From the NCBI GenBank assembly GCA_963773605.1, contig CAVZBT010000012.1, positions 186,001-250,000 of the forward strand: DNA of 64,000 nucleotides. Reading direction: 5' to 3'. The notes below the pieces were generated by a model that searched no databases, was not told the DNA's origin, and saw only the letters and a program-made list of their open reading frames with translations. The stretch comes from CAVZBT01 sp963773605. GTDB taxonomy: Bacteria; Acidobacteriota; UBA6911. Positions within the stretch are counted from its first letter, which is position 1; the number at the start of each line of letters is the position of its first letter. Positions 46,818 through 55,909 of the stretch are shown here, one piece after another. The position numbers and the translations under genes were made by a program.

Positions 46818-48086
46818 CTATTTTGTCCCGCGCGTGTAGGATTGGGCAATCTCGTCAAGCGCACTTCCAAGACGGCCAATCTCTTCCGGGGTATTGTAGA
46901 GGTAAAAGGACGCGCGGACTGTCTGCAGGAGACCGAGCTCTTCGTGCAGGACCTGGGCGCAATGGTATCCGGAGCGCACCATTATCGCGTACCGGTTGGA
47001 CAGGATTCGCGCCAGGCCGTGTGCTTCCAGGCCCGGCAGTTCGAAAGAGACCGAAGCACTCCGGTGTTTCGGATCAAGAGGTCCGTGCACGCGAAATTTC
47101 CGTTTCGGGACCAGTTCGGACAGCGCCACCGCCGTGAGGTTGCGGACGTGGGCCTCGACGTTGGCCATGCCGATTCCTTCCAGGTAGTCCACGGCGGCGC
47201 CGAGCCCGATAGCGCCTTCGATGTTCGGTGTGCCGGCCTCGAATTTTCCGGGCAGACCCTCCGGGCGGTATCCGTTCTTACGGACCTCCTTGACCATCGA
47301 GCCACCGAGCATGAACGGCTGCATCCGGTCAAGAAGCTCGCGCTTCCCATAGAGGATTCCGATGCCCGACGGACCCAGCATTTTGTGTCCGCTGAACGCC
47401 AGGAAATCGCACCCGAGCGCACGTACGTCCGTGGGCATGTGAGGCACGGACTGGGAGCCGTCGATCAGAACCATGGCCTTGGCTTCGCGCGCAATGGTCA
47501 CCGCTTCTGCGACGGGCGTGATGGCGCCGAGGGCATTGGAGACGTGCGGGAGGCAAACCAGCGCCGGTTTTTGCAGGACAGCCTTCTTGAAATCCGCCAT
47601 GTCGAGCATCCCGTTCCTCTGCACGCCGGCGTGGATGATCTCCCGGCGACCTGACCAGGGCAGGAGAACCGAATGGTGGTCCGCCAGGGTGGCGAGGACC
47701 GGCCCCGACAACGGCAGGCAATGAGACACGAGATTTATGGCCTCCGTCGCGTTGCGCACAAAGACAATCTCTTCCTCGTCGCAATTCAGGAACCGGGCTA
47801 CCTTGCGCCTCGCCTCCTCGTAGAGATCCGAAGCCTCCATCGACAGCAGGTGGACTCCCCGATGAATGTTGGCCGTCGAGTGCGTGTAAAACTCCATTAT
47901 GGCGTCGATGACCGGTTGCGGTTTCAGGCTGGTCGCGGCGGAGTCGAAATAGGTAAGCGGTTTTCCCTCGATAACACGTTGCAGGATTGCGAAATCGGAA
48001 CGAATCCGCTTCGTGTCGAGTGGTTTCGGGTCCGCGACGATCGCCCCGGACTCGGTTGCCTGCCGCTGCTGCCCTCTGTCATTCAT
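46818..48086 (-). CDS. sufS: Cysteine desulfurase, SufS/CsdA type
   Basis: A 422-aa PLP enzyme of the class that removes sulfur from cysteine for Fe-S clusters or thio-cofactors. FDSAATSLKPQPVIDAIMEF near the N-terminus, the PLP lysine in FLAFSGHKMLGPSGIGILYG and the catalytic cysteine in SGYHCAQ are present. GKFEAGTPNIEGAIGLGAAV is typical. It lies inside an EPS operon rather than a suf operon, so a role in sulfur or aminotransferase-like sugar chemistry is possible but unproven. The last residues SYTRGTK are the part copied in the duplicated units downstream. Group II length and motifs fit SufS best. Confidence 0.88.
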   Translation of the reverse strand: MNDRGQQRQATESGAIVADPKPLDTKRIRSDFAILQRVIEGKPLTYFDSAATSLKPQPVIDAIMEFYTHSTANIHRGVHLLSMEASDLYEEARRKVARFLNCDEEEIVFVRNATEAINLVSHCLPLSGPVLATLADHHSVLLPWSGRREIIHAGVQRNGMLDMADFKKAVLQKPALVCLPHVSNALGAITPVAEAVTIAREAKAMVLIDGSQSVPHMPTDVRALGCDFLAFSGHKMLGPSGIGILYGKRELLDRMQPFMLGGSMVKEVRKNGYRPEGLPGKFEAGTPNIEGAIGLGAAVDYLEGIGMANVEAHVRNLTAVALSELVPKRKFRVHGPLDPKHRSASVSFELPGLEAHGLARILSNRYAIMVRSGYHCAQVLHEELGLLQTVRASFYLYNTPEEIGRLGSALDEIAQSYTRGTK

Positions 48087-48095
48087 AGCCTGGTC

Positions 48096-49565
48096 CTACG
48101 CACACTTGTGGATGCGCTCAAAGGAAGTGGATTTCACAAATCTGAATTTCCCGGAAACCTCCGGTTTTATTGTACTCACAACCCGGGGGCGTATGTGCAT
48201 TCCGCCCCCCAGTAACGCCCCGGTTGCCTCGGCGACTGCACCGAGATCGGGCTTTCCGGATTCACCTTCCACTATGAGAATATCGCACCTGGTCTCGTTG
48301 CGCTGGACCAGTTGAGCGAACTCGACGCTCGGCCACGCCGCCAGGGAATCAACGATCTCCCGTTCCGTGGTGATGCCCCGCGAGGTGACTATGGTGTTTT
48401 GGACACGTCCCTCCACAACCAGCAGTCGGGTCTTGCGGCCACAGGCGCAAAAGTCGTCATAGAGCCGGCCGATGTCGCCCGGCCGATAGCGGATGAGCGG
48501 CATCACGAGGTTGTTAAAGGCGGTAATGACGATTTCGCCGACTTCTCCCGGCGCGACATGCTTCCCATCCCGGACGATTTCCACCAGGCACTCGGGCATG
48601 AGCACGTGCAGCCGGTCCTGTCTTTCGCAGGTGGTCGCGATACAGCCGAATTCGTGACCGCCATAGACCTCGTGCACGGGAACCCCAAAGGCCCGGGCGA
48701 GCGCCTTTTTGAGACTCGGCGGGGACAACGCACCCTGCGGCAGCAGGGCGCGGATCGGCAGGGGCGCGGGTTTGTGATTTTCGAGGTACCGGGCCAGCAA
48801 CTGAAGGTAGGTAGGCAGGCCCGACAGCACGGCCGGTTGCCAGGTGCGGATGCGGTCGACGTACCAGCCCAGCAAGTCGGGAGGCACCCTCGTCCCTTCG
48901 GGTCCGAACGATGGCATTTCGCGCTCGGGCGCCACGATGCTCCGCAGGAGCCATCCGGCCGACCACCGGGGCAGGTTCAGGATGCCTTTTGACGTCATGT
49001 CATCCACGACCTCCCGGGCGAGGCGCCAGGGATCCCGCGGCTGCAACGATGCCGCGGCACAGGCGAGGCTGCAGGCGTCGGGCGGGATATTGACCTGCAG
49101 GGTGCCCGGCGCGTACGTTCCCTGCACTTGTTCCTCGTATAACGCCAGCGCCATGTTCTTGCTCAGGGACTCCGAGTCCTTCACGACCATGAGGCGATCG
49201 GTCGTCCCCGAGGTGGCGAAATACTGCCATTTGGATCGATCCGAGCTGCGCGAAGTGATGCGGTCCGGGAAATTGGCTGCGACCTGGGCCTTGTCGATGG
49301 TGGGGACCGAGAGAAAGTCTTCCGCGGTGTTTATGCCCGAAGCCGATACCCCCGCCGCGCCGAAGGTTTCAGCATAATAGGGGATGTTTTTTCCGGCATA
49401 TTCCACAAGAGACCGAAACCTGTCCAGCTGGATGCCCAGCAACTCGTCACGGCCTGCCCGGTCCAACTTCATCAGTCTCCTGTATGTCGGCCAGGGCGGA
49501 TCCGTGGTGAAGCGCAGCAGGAGCGGCATCAGGACCGCACGCGAGGCGACGCATCTCAAGGACAT
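48096..49565 (-). CDS. CapK/PaaK-like adenylate-forming enzyme
   Basis: A 489-aa member of the phenylacetate-CoA ligase/CapK group found in capsule loci. The AMP-binding signature YFATSGTTDRLMVV is at ~110; VHEVYGGHEFGCIATTCE (Y-G-x-x-E), PLIRYRPGDIG and GRVQNTIVTSRGITTEREIV (hinge) complete the adenylation domain. The conserved C-terminal lysine may be in VSGKFRFVKS. The ATG at 49565 has AACGGAGAG upstream. It follows the O-antigen ligase by 19 bp and precedes sufS by 9 bp, so all three are one transcription unit. Substrate unknown; acyl activation for glycan decoration is plausible. Confidence 0.85.
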   Translation of the reverse strand: MSLRCVASRAVLMPLLLRFTTDPPWPTYRRLMKLDRAGRDELLGIQLDRFRSLVEYAGKNIPYYAETFGAAGVSASGINTAEDFLSVPTIDKAQVAANFPDRITSRSSDRSKWQYFATSGTTDRLMVVKDSESLSKNMALALYEEQVQGTYAPGTLQVNIPPDACSLACAAASLQPRDPWRLAREVVDDMTSKGILNLPRWSAGWLLRSIVAPEREMPSFGPEGTRVPPDLLGWYVDRIRTWQPAVLSGLPTYLQLLARYLENHKPAPLPIRALLPQGALSPPSLKKALARAFGVPVHEVYGGHEFGCIATTCERQDRLHVLMPECLVEIVRDGKHVAPGEVGEIVITAFNNLVMPLIRYRPGDIGRLYDDFCACGRKTRLLVVEGRVQNTIVTSRGITTEREIVDSLAAWPSVEFAQLVQRNETRCDILIVEGESGKPDLGAVAEATGALLGGGMHIRPRVVSTIKPEVSGKFRFVKSTSFERIHKCA

Positions 49566-49584
49566 AGACTCTCCGTTTACAGTC

Positions 49585-50910
49585 TCACTCTGCCGGAACC
49601 GGCACCAGGATGGGGCCGGGGGCCTCCTCAATCCTGGCAGCCGCACCCTTGGTCACGGTGCGTTCCAGCAGGATCGGCAAAGTTAGGACAATCCACAGCA
49701 TCTCGGAATACAGGACACTGTGAGTGGTCATCAAGCCCGCCGCGAACATGACGAGTGCGGTACACAGGGCAGATCTGAAGAGTTGGACTTCGGATCTCAT
49801 GGCGTCATCGAGTGCGCCGAGCGGGATTCGTCGAAGGGCCGAGAACGACTGGCCCAAGATGATCAGGAACAACGCGATGCCCACGATTCCCAGTTCGGTG
49901 TAACACAGGACATACGTGTTGTGCGCATCCATCCCCTTGTTGCTGGGGTCGTAAAGGGGAACCAGCTGTTCGAATTGCTTGACGCCCACGCCGAGCGGGT
50001 GATCCGCAAACATCCGCAGCGAAGCTTTCCAGAACTGGATCCTGGTCATCCCGGCGGAACCGGCGTCCTGGCCTATGAGTGCCGCGCTGTCCCGGATAGT
50101 ACTCATCCGGGCGAGAAACGTCACATCCGACAGTGCGGCAAACAGGACGCCTCCGAGGACGATGCACAGGGTGACGCGTGTCCTGTATTTACCCGGTACC
50201 GTGAAGAACGCAAACGGAAGTGCGACGAGCATTCCGAGGAACACGGCGCGGGACCGCGTCATGATAATCGTGTTCGCAATGAGCCCGGCCCCCACGACGT
50301 ACAGGGCATTTTTCCACAGGTTCGACCGAAGCATCTGGTAGCCGAGCAAAACCAGGGCCAGGCACAGAAAGGCGGCCAGCTGGTTTGCCTCGCGGAAGTC
50401 GATGCCTCCCAGGTCCTCCAATCGGCCGCCCTGAAAGTATCCCGAGGACACCACGTGCGCCTGGTAGCCAAGAAACAGGGCTTCTGCCACGATCACCCAG
50501 ATCACGATTTTGAATTGCTTGAAGGAGTTCACGCTTCTGATAAACAGAAAGATAAACACGAACATCTTGGTCAACTTGACCAGGTACACCAGGGTGTTGC
50601 GGTTCGCACCGACGCCGAAAAACATCGACGTGAGCCATGCGACCGCGAGAAAGGCGTAAAGACTCAACTCGTTTCTCGACAGTCTCCAGTTCAGGCTTCT
50701 CCAATGCAGCAGGCACCCGAGGCCGAGAAATAGAACGGCCAGGAAAGATGGCCGGGGCAGGGCACTGGCGATTCCCTGGCCCCACCATATGTCGGGATTA
50801 TACAGGATATACACGGAGAGATAGCCGGCGACCCCGAAGATCGGGTTCCACAGGGACGCGATGAAGAAAAAGCCATAAATAGCAATGACGAAAAGAACGG
50901 TGAGTGACAT
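49585..50910 (-). CDS. Exosortase A-associated O-glycosylation ligase / O-antigen polymerase
   Basis: A 441-aa membrane protein with about eleven TM helices and a Wzy_C domain. The N-terminus AIYGFFFIASLWNPIFGVAG with GYLSVYILYNPDIWWGQGIA is typical of the exosortase A-associated putative O-glycosylation ligase family. The periplasmic loop holds ADHPLGVGVKQFEQLVPLYD, NKGMDAHNTYVLCYTELGIV (conserved H-N and E). It is the second such protein in the window. It could join the glycan to protein or polymerise it. The C-terminus ends in a charged cytoplasmic tail. Confidence 0.88.
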   Translation of the reverse strand: MSLTVLFVIAIYGFFFIASLWNPIFGVAGYLSVYILYNPDIWWGQGIASALPRPSFLAVLFLGLGCLLHWRSLNWRLSRNELSLYAFLAVAWLTSMFFGVGANRNTLVYLVKLTKMFVFIFLFIRSVNSFKQFKIVIWVIVAEALFLGYQAHVVSSGYFQGGRLEDLGGIDFREANQLAAFLCLALVLLGYQMLRSNLWKNALYVVGAGLIANTIIMTRSRAVFLGMLVALPFAFFTVPGKYRTRVTLCIVLGGVLFAALSDVTFLARMSTIRDSAALIGQDAGSAGMTRIQFWKASLRMFADHPLGVGVKQFEQLVPLYDPSNKGMDAHNTYVLCYTELGIVGIALFLIILGQSFSALRRIPLGALDDAMRSEVQLFRSALCTALVMFAAGLMTTHSVLYSEMLWIVLTLPILLERTVTKGAAARIEEAPGPILVPVPAE

Positions 50911-50953
50911 GGGGCGGAGAAAGGTCTACAAGTCCCGGGTTCCGGGCTGCACG

Positions 50954-52847
50954 TCAACGGTCAATGAATGACCTGTGCCAGAGCTCGAGCGTTAAGAGGG
51001 AAATGACGCAGGTCGCGGAGCCGGTCGCATAGTCTGTTGTCCCGGCCAGAAAGGCCTCCACCGTTTTCACGAGCGCCTTTTCGTTGAAATAGCCCCGGCG
51101 CAACGTGCGGCGATCGAGGAGAATGGCGCGCACGTAATCCGCGAGGTGGAGCGTGAGCCACTCGTTTATGGGCATCGCGAAGCCCTGCTTTCGCTTTTGG
51201 AGAGTGTGCTGCGGCAGCAGGGGACGCATCGCTTCACGGAGGATGACCTTCCGGACCGTACCCCTGATCTTGAGCGGGTTGGGCAGGGAGGCGACAAATT
51301 CGACGAGCCGTCGGTCGTGAAAGGGGCTGATCGGGTTGAGGCCGTGTGCGGAAGACATCCGGTCGACTTTCACCATCAGGTCGTCGGGGGCATAGGAAAG
51401 AACGTCGAAATAGAGCAGCCGGGTCAGAAGATCGTCGCTTCCGGCCTCGCGGAAAAGCCCCCGGGCGACGGCCATGGGATCGTGCGTTGCGTTGACTTGG
51501 CGCAAGTCGGAACTGTACAGGTAGGTTCTTCAGCAATGGCGGGACGGGCATCGCGGAAAGTACTTTTTGTTCTTCCAGGGGAAACGACTCCCGGTACAAA
51601 GCCCGCTTGATCTTGTTCGGCAGGGAAGTCGTGTGCGCCCGCCAGCCGAAGGCCGAGAACGCGCGGTTGAAGGTCGGATGGCCGCGCAGTGCCGTCTTCC
51701 AGAAGGGATCCTCGCGGGCGCGGGCAAGGGCGAGCACCTGATGACCGGACCCTCCGATCAGTTGATCGGGGAAGTCCCCGGTAAATACGGTATCCACGTG
51801 CCGGCGGGCAAGCTGCGCGAGCAGGTAGGAGGGTACCGCGGAGGTATCCGCAAAAGGACCATCGTGGTGCCAGACGAGCTTTTCGAGCAAGGCGGGGAAA
51901 TTCCGGTCGAAATCGACGAGGAGGGTATGGTGTTCGAGGTCCAGGTGGTCGGATAGGATCTTCGCGTCGCCGATTTCGTTGAAGGCTTCCTCGCGGAAGC
52001 CCGCCGTAAACGCCTTGACGGGAGCGCCCTTGAGCGCGCGCAACATGGCCACCACGCTGCCGGTATCCAGGCCCCCGCTCAAGAAGGCGCCCGCGTGAGG
52101 ATGCCGCCGCAGTCGCTGCGCCACGGCCGATCTGAAGATCTCGAGGAAGGCGCCGACATATTCTGCTTCCGATCGCTTGCCCTCCCCCGCTGCGCCACAC
52201 CCGTCCTGCGCAAACCTCCAATAGCGCTTCTCCGTCAGCGTTCCGTTCCGGCATATCAGCAGGCAGCCCGGCCCCACCTGCTTGATGGATTCAAACATCG
52301 TCGACGGGTTCGGAACGTAACCGAAAGTCAGGAATTCGTCGACCGCCCGCAAACTGGGCTTCCGGTCGACCAGGCCCGTGGCGAGAATGCCCTTTATTTC
52401 CGAGGCAAAAATCAAACACTGCTCATCGGCATAATAGTAGAGCGGCCTGGTGCCGAGCCGATCCCTGAGCAGAACCAGTTTCTCCCCCGCCTGATCCCAG
52501 AGTGCAACGGAGTAGGATCCGTCGAAATGCCCGGCGAAGTCGTCACCGTGGGACTTGTAGGCATCGACGATGTCAGCAATGTCGCGTAAACAGGGATCCT
52601 GCTCTCGACTCGGGCCATTGCACCAGTCGGACAATTCGCCGTCCAGCATCACCGCAACCCTGTGGGATTCCGGGCGCTCCGGGGCCCGCGGAGCACCCGC
52701 ATCTCCCTTTGCCAGGGAAACACGTGTACCCTTGTGGACGACCGTGTGCACGGCGCCCCGGTGGTCCATCGCCGCCAGCATTTTGTCAACGGCATCGCTG
52801 TCGGCGATTGGCCGCTTGAATGTATACACGCCCGCAATGGCTGCCAT
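50954..52847 (-). CDS. XrtA-associated AsnB-like amidotransferase without Cys nucleophile, one frameshift
   Basis: Asparagine-synthetase-like protein (~631 codons) of the exosortase A-associated amidotransferase family. The N-terminal glutaminase domain begins MAAIAGVYTFKRP: family members start MCGIAG, so the catalytic Cys is Ala and glutaminase activity should be lost. DWCNG-, LRDRLGTRPLYYYADEQ- and FASEIKG blocks remain. The synthetase half keeps the PP-loop FLSGGLDTGSVVA and MVKVDRMSSAHGLNPISPF. One base change near 51528 shifts LKN into YLYSSDLRQVNATHDPMA. The start codon is 5 bp from the repeat array with no visible ribosome site; the frame stays open through all three repeats. Confidence 0.85.
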
Positions 52848-52851
52848 AGTT

Positions 52852-53157
52852 TTGGAGTGCGGCGGCTCGACGCCGCTTTGGGGTCGGCGCCTAGGCGCCG
52901 ACCTTGGGCTCACACCGGCCGGTCCAGTGCAACCGCAACAGCGGTGCCAAGGCACCGCACTCCAGAATTTGGAGTGCGGCGGCTCGACGCCGCTTTGGGG
53001 TCGGCGCCTAGGCGCCGACCTTGGGCTCACACCGGCCGGCCCAGTGCAACCGCAACAGCGGTGCCAAGGCACCGCACTCCAGAATTTGGAGTGCGGCGGC
53101 TGGACGCCGACCTTGGGCTCACACCGGCCGGCCCAGTGCGACCGCGACAGCGGTGTC
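52852..53157 (-). repeat. Tandem array of three triple-hairpin repeats
   Basis: Units start at 52852, 52969 and 53086 (117-bp period), inverted relative to the array at 39763. The third lacks its central palindrome (GGCGGCTGGACGCCGACC joins the arm directly to the following spacer) and its right arm ends in GCGGTGTCAC. The array fills the whole gap between the FN3/Kelch-like gene and asnB and forms the asnB leader. Confidence 0.93.
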
Positions 53158-55606
53158 ACTTGACCCGCAGATTAATGGGATTGGCCGGAGGCGGGTTTGC
53201 CGACGAATACCTCGCATAATAACCGGCATACATATAGTTTCCCCAGACTCCTCCCGAAGGCACTCCCTCCTGGCCGAGGCTGTCGATCGCGGCTACGTAG
53301 AACCGATTGTACTTGTCGATACCGGTCTTGGGGGCAGAGTAAGAGGTTTGCGTCACGGCGTTTGTCGTGACTTCATGGACGCCGAGGTCCGTGTCTGCCA
53401 CGTAAACGCGATATCCGGTAATTCCCTGGCCGCCGTCGTGCGGCGGAAGCCAGGAGATATCGTAGGTTGAGGCGTTGTTCAACACCCTCAACCCGACCGG
53501 AGCCTGGGGGATCGTGAACCAGAGTGGAGACCGGCCGCTTTCATGGCCGCCGGAATCGACGGCCGTGACGTAGAAGGCATATACCTTGTACGGATAGCCG
53601 GAGCCGCCGTTGAGAGCGACGGTAGTGTCGAGGAAAGACGTGCCCGTTATGGGGCTGGAGTTGAGTTTTCTGAAGTCCGCCAGTGCAGGCTGCGTTATGT
53701 CCTGGATGACGTCGCGCGTGTACTGTGCGAGGTCACGGTACGGATAAGCGGGGGGTGCGTTTTTCGGATACGGCGTTACAGACACCGGCGCCCGATACAC
53801 ATTGTAGCCGACGACACCGGTATCTTCCGATCGTGGAACCCAGTGGAGCAGAACCTTCGTTGCATCGATAACGGCGGCGAAACCCTCCCTCACAAAGCGG
53901 GGATAATTTCTCACCGGCGGAGTGATTGCGGGTGGCGTCGCGGAAGTGTTCGAATAGCGATAGGCGCACGTCCTGTTGCCGACCTCTTCGGCGGCATTGG
54001 CGCCGGCGTCGAGAACGATCACCGCGTTGTGCTTTTCGGAAAACGCGGCGTTCAGATCCATCTGGCGATGTCCCTTGGGTCCCCACGGCATATCGTTCCC
54101 GCGGGTCCAGGTTTTCGTGGCCGGGTCGTAGACGAAGACCATGATCAGCTTGGCCTCGTCGGAGATGTTTACGGAACTGGCGCCGGTGACCAGCACGAAC
54201 ATGATGACCTTGTCGTGAAGGGTGTCGTACGCCGCCGCCACGTCGGCTATGAATTTGTTGTTGGTCGCCGGCAGGAGTTCGGTTCCAGAAACGCCCTGGA
54301 CTTTAACCCACTTCCTGTCCCCCCTCAGGTTGAAGGTCCAGACGTCGTTCATGAATCCGCCGGGTCCGCTGTCGGGTGTCATTACGGCCGCACCCACGAA
54401 GATAAACTGCTTTCTCTTGGTATCGTAGACCAATCCCTGGCTCTGACGGCTTCCTCCAAGATCTTCCCACGTAGCGACGTTGATGGTCGACGTTTCGTTC
54501 TTATACGGGTCGTAGAGTGTATAGCGCCCTTGACGGTCGTGTCGGTCATCGACGATGAAAAGGATACCGTCGTCGGGATCCCAGGCACTGACGTCGCTGA
54601 GTTCGCGACCCTTGTAGCCGAGCGAGGCAGCGTCAAACCACTTGTGGAGTTTGAAGTCGTAAAGCCACGGACCCTGTTCGAGGTAGAACTTGCGCCAGTA
54701 TTCGTATCTCTGGGTGGCTTGTCTGCCCATTCCGAGGAAATACTGTTCGTCCGTCGGAAGCGAGCCCAGGAAGTTTCCGTGATTGGTGCAACCGCCGACC
54801 GGCTTGTCGGAATTCACAAATCGGAGGTTTTCAAGCTTCCACACTCCGCCGGGGGCGCTGTCCAACTCGTAGGTGTACAGGTCGTCGATTTGCGGGTAGC
54901 CCCCGCCCGCCGGATGTCCGCCCCAGGTCCCGACCATTTCATGAACGTGGTCGTACCCGAAAGCGATCTGCGACACGCCTCCGGATGGAAGTTGGGGGCG
55001 GAGGTCCATCCAGGAGTCGCTTGGCATCGAGGCGAAGCTGGTAGAGTTCCAGGACCTGGAGGCGTCCGTGGTTACGACCCTTGCCACATTGGACAGGGGC
55101 GAGTAGCCCGCAGTCGCATTCCATGCCTTCAGGGCAAAATAGTATGGGGTCGAGTATCTTAGATTGTTCACCCGAAAGTAATTCCAGACCCCGCGGTCCG
55201 GGTTCAAATCCGACCTTTCCACCTTTGTTACTGAATTCCAGTTCGAGTCGTCGATAGGCGAAACAGAGTATCCGAGGACATACTTTTCGATCGGCGCAAA
55301 GGTCGGAGGATTGGAGGTCGGGTTGAAACTGACGATGACGGAGGGAGCGTCGGTCAGCGTAAATACAGTGAGATCGGTTATTGCCGTCGCCGTTTGCGGA
55401 TCCGGTACGGTTGCCTCATTGGGAGCTGGATATTCGCCCGGCTGGCCGGCTTCGTTCGGTCGCGAAGCGGCGCTCGCCGTGCTGTTGATGACGGTGGGTG
55501 TGTGCGGGACGAGGACAACGGTGAGTACGACCACCGCCAGAAGCTGCGCAAAGTGCCGCTGTCGGGAAGGTGCAGCGGGCGATGGGGATTGTGTCGAGCG
55601 AAGCAT
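53156..55606 (-). CDS. Large secreted FN3/Kelch-like protein
   Basis: An 816-aa exported protein. Signal segment: FAQLLAVVVLTVVLVPHTPT. An N-terminal FN3-like domain (FTLTDAPSVIVSFNPTSNPP, NYFRVNNLRYSTPYYFALKA) is followed by a Kelch/galactose-oxidase-like central region with blocks such as YDTKRKQFIFVGA, MNDVWTFNLRGDRKWVKVQG and VFVYDPATKTWTRGNDMPWG. Two FN3 domains close it (VLLHWVPRSEDTGVVGYNVY, YDISWLPPHDGGQGITGYRV). It ends PPANPINLRVK, like the tail of the protein at 26392. The ATG at 55606 follows AGGAGATC. No PEP-CTERM signal. Possibly surface glycan-binding. Confidence 0.85.
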   Translation of the reverse strand: MLRSTQSPSPAAPSRQRHFAQLLAVVVLTVVLVPHTPTVINSTASAASRPNEAGQPGEYPAPNEATVPDPQTATAITDLTVFTLTDAPSVIVSFNPTSNPPTFAPIEKYVLGYSVSPIDDSNWNSVTKVERSDLNPDRGVWNYFRVNNLRYSTPYYFALKAWNATAGYSPLSNVARVVTTDASRSWNSTSFASMPSDSWMDLRPQLPSGGVSQIAFGYDHVHEMVGTWGGHPAGGGYPQIDDLYTYELDSAPGGVWKLENLRFVNSDKPVGGCTNHGNFLGSLPTDEQYFLGMGRQATQRYEYWRKFYLEQGPWLYDFKLHKWFDAASLGYKGRELSDVSAWDPDDGILFIVDDRHDRQGRYTLYDPYKNETSTINVATWEDLGGSRQSQGLVYDTKRKQFIFVGAAVMTPDSGPGGFMNDVWTFNLRGDRKWVKVQGVSGTELLPATNNKFIADVAAAYDTLHDKVIMFVLVTGASSVNISDEAKLIMVFVYDPATKTWTRGNDMPWGPKGHRQMDLNAAFSEKHNAVIVLDAGANAAEEVGNRTCAYRYSNTSATPPAITPPVRNYPRFVREGFAAVIDATKVLLHWVPRSEDTGVVGYNVYRAPVSVTPYPKNAPPAYPYRDLAQYTRDVIQDITQPALADFRKLNSSPITGTSFLDTTVALNGGSGYPYKVYAFYVTAVDSGGHESGRSPLWFTIPQAPVGLRVLNNASTYDISWLPPHDGGQGITGYRVYVADTDLGVHEVTTNAVTQTSYSAPKTGIDKYNRFYVAAIDSLGQEGVPSGGVWGNYMYAGYYARYSSANPPPANPINLRVK

Positions 55607-55909
55607 AACGCCGATCTCCTGCTTAGGCGCGTGACGCCGTGAATTCATGGCTGAAAAGCGGGCGGGCGCATCGGGGAAGCCCGCCGCGCGCGTATCGAGG
55701 GTATGTTACCCGACAGCGTTGCGATCCTGCTGTGAGTTGGGACACAAGAATCGGGTGGGAGCTGAAATCGTGTGACTCCAGGTGTTTAGGGCCGTTTGTG
55801 TACTCATGTGGAGTGCGGCGCCTGGGCGCCGCCGTTGGCCGGCTCCGACCCTATCATCCTTCGTGTTTTGAAGGGCGCCGTCGAGCCGCCGCACTCCAGA
55901 TGCTCCTTC
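55607..55909. other. Intergenic DNA with one hairpin repeat
   Basis: 303 bp upstream of the FN3/Kelch-like gene and downstream of the rhodanese gene. Apart from the repeat at 55807-55898 no feature was recognised; the promoter of the FN3/Kelch-like gene should lie here. Confidence 0.4.
55807..55898 (+). repeat. Triple-hairpin repeat, short variant
   Basis: GTGGAGTGCGGCGCC-TG-GGCGCCGCC at the left and GGCGCCGTCGAGCCGCCGC with ACTCCAG at the right; the middle is unrelated sequence. It ends 12 bp beyond the rhodanese stop codon. Confidence 0.8.
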
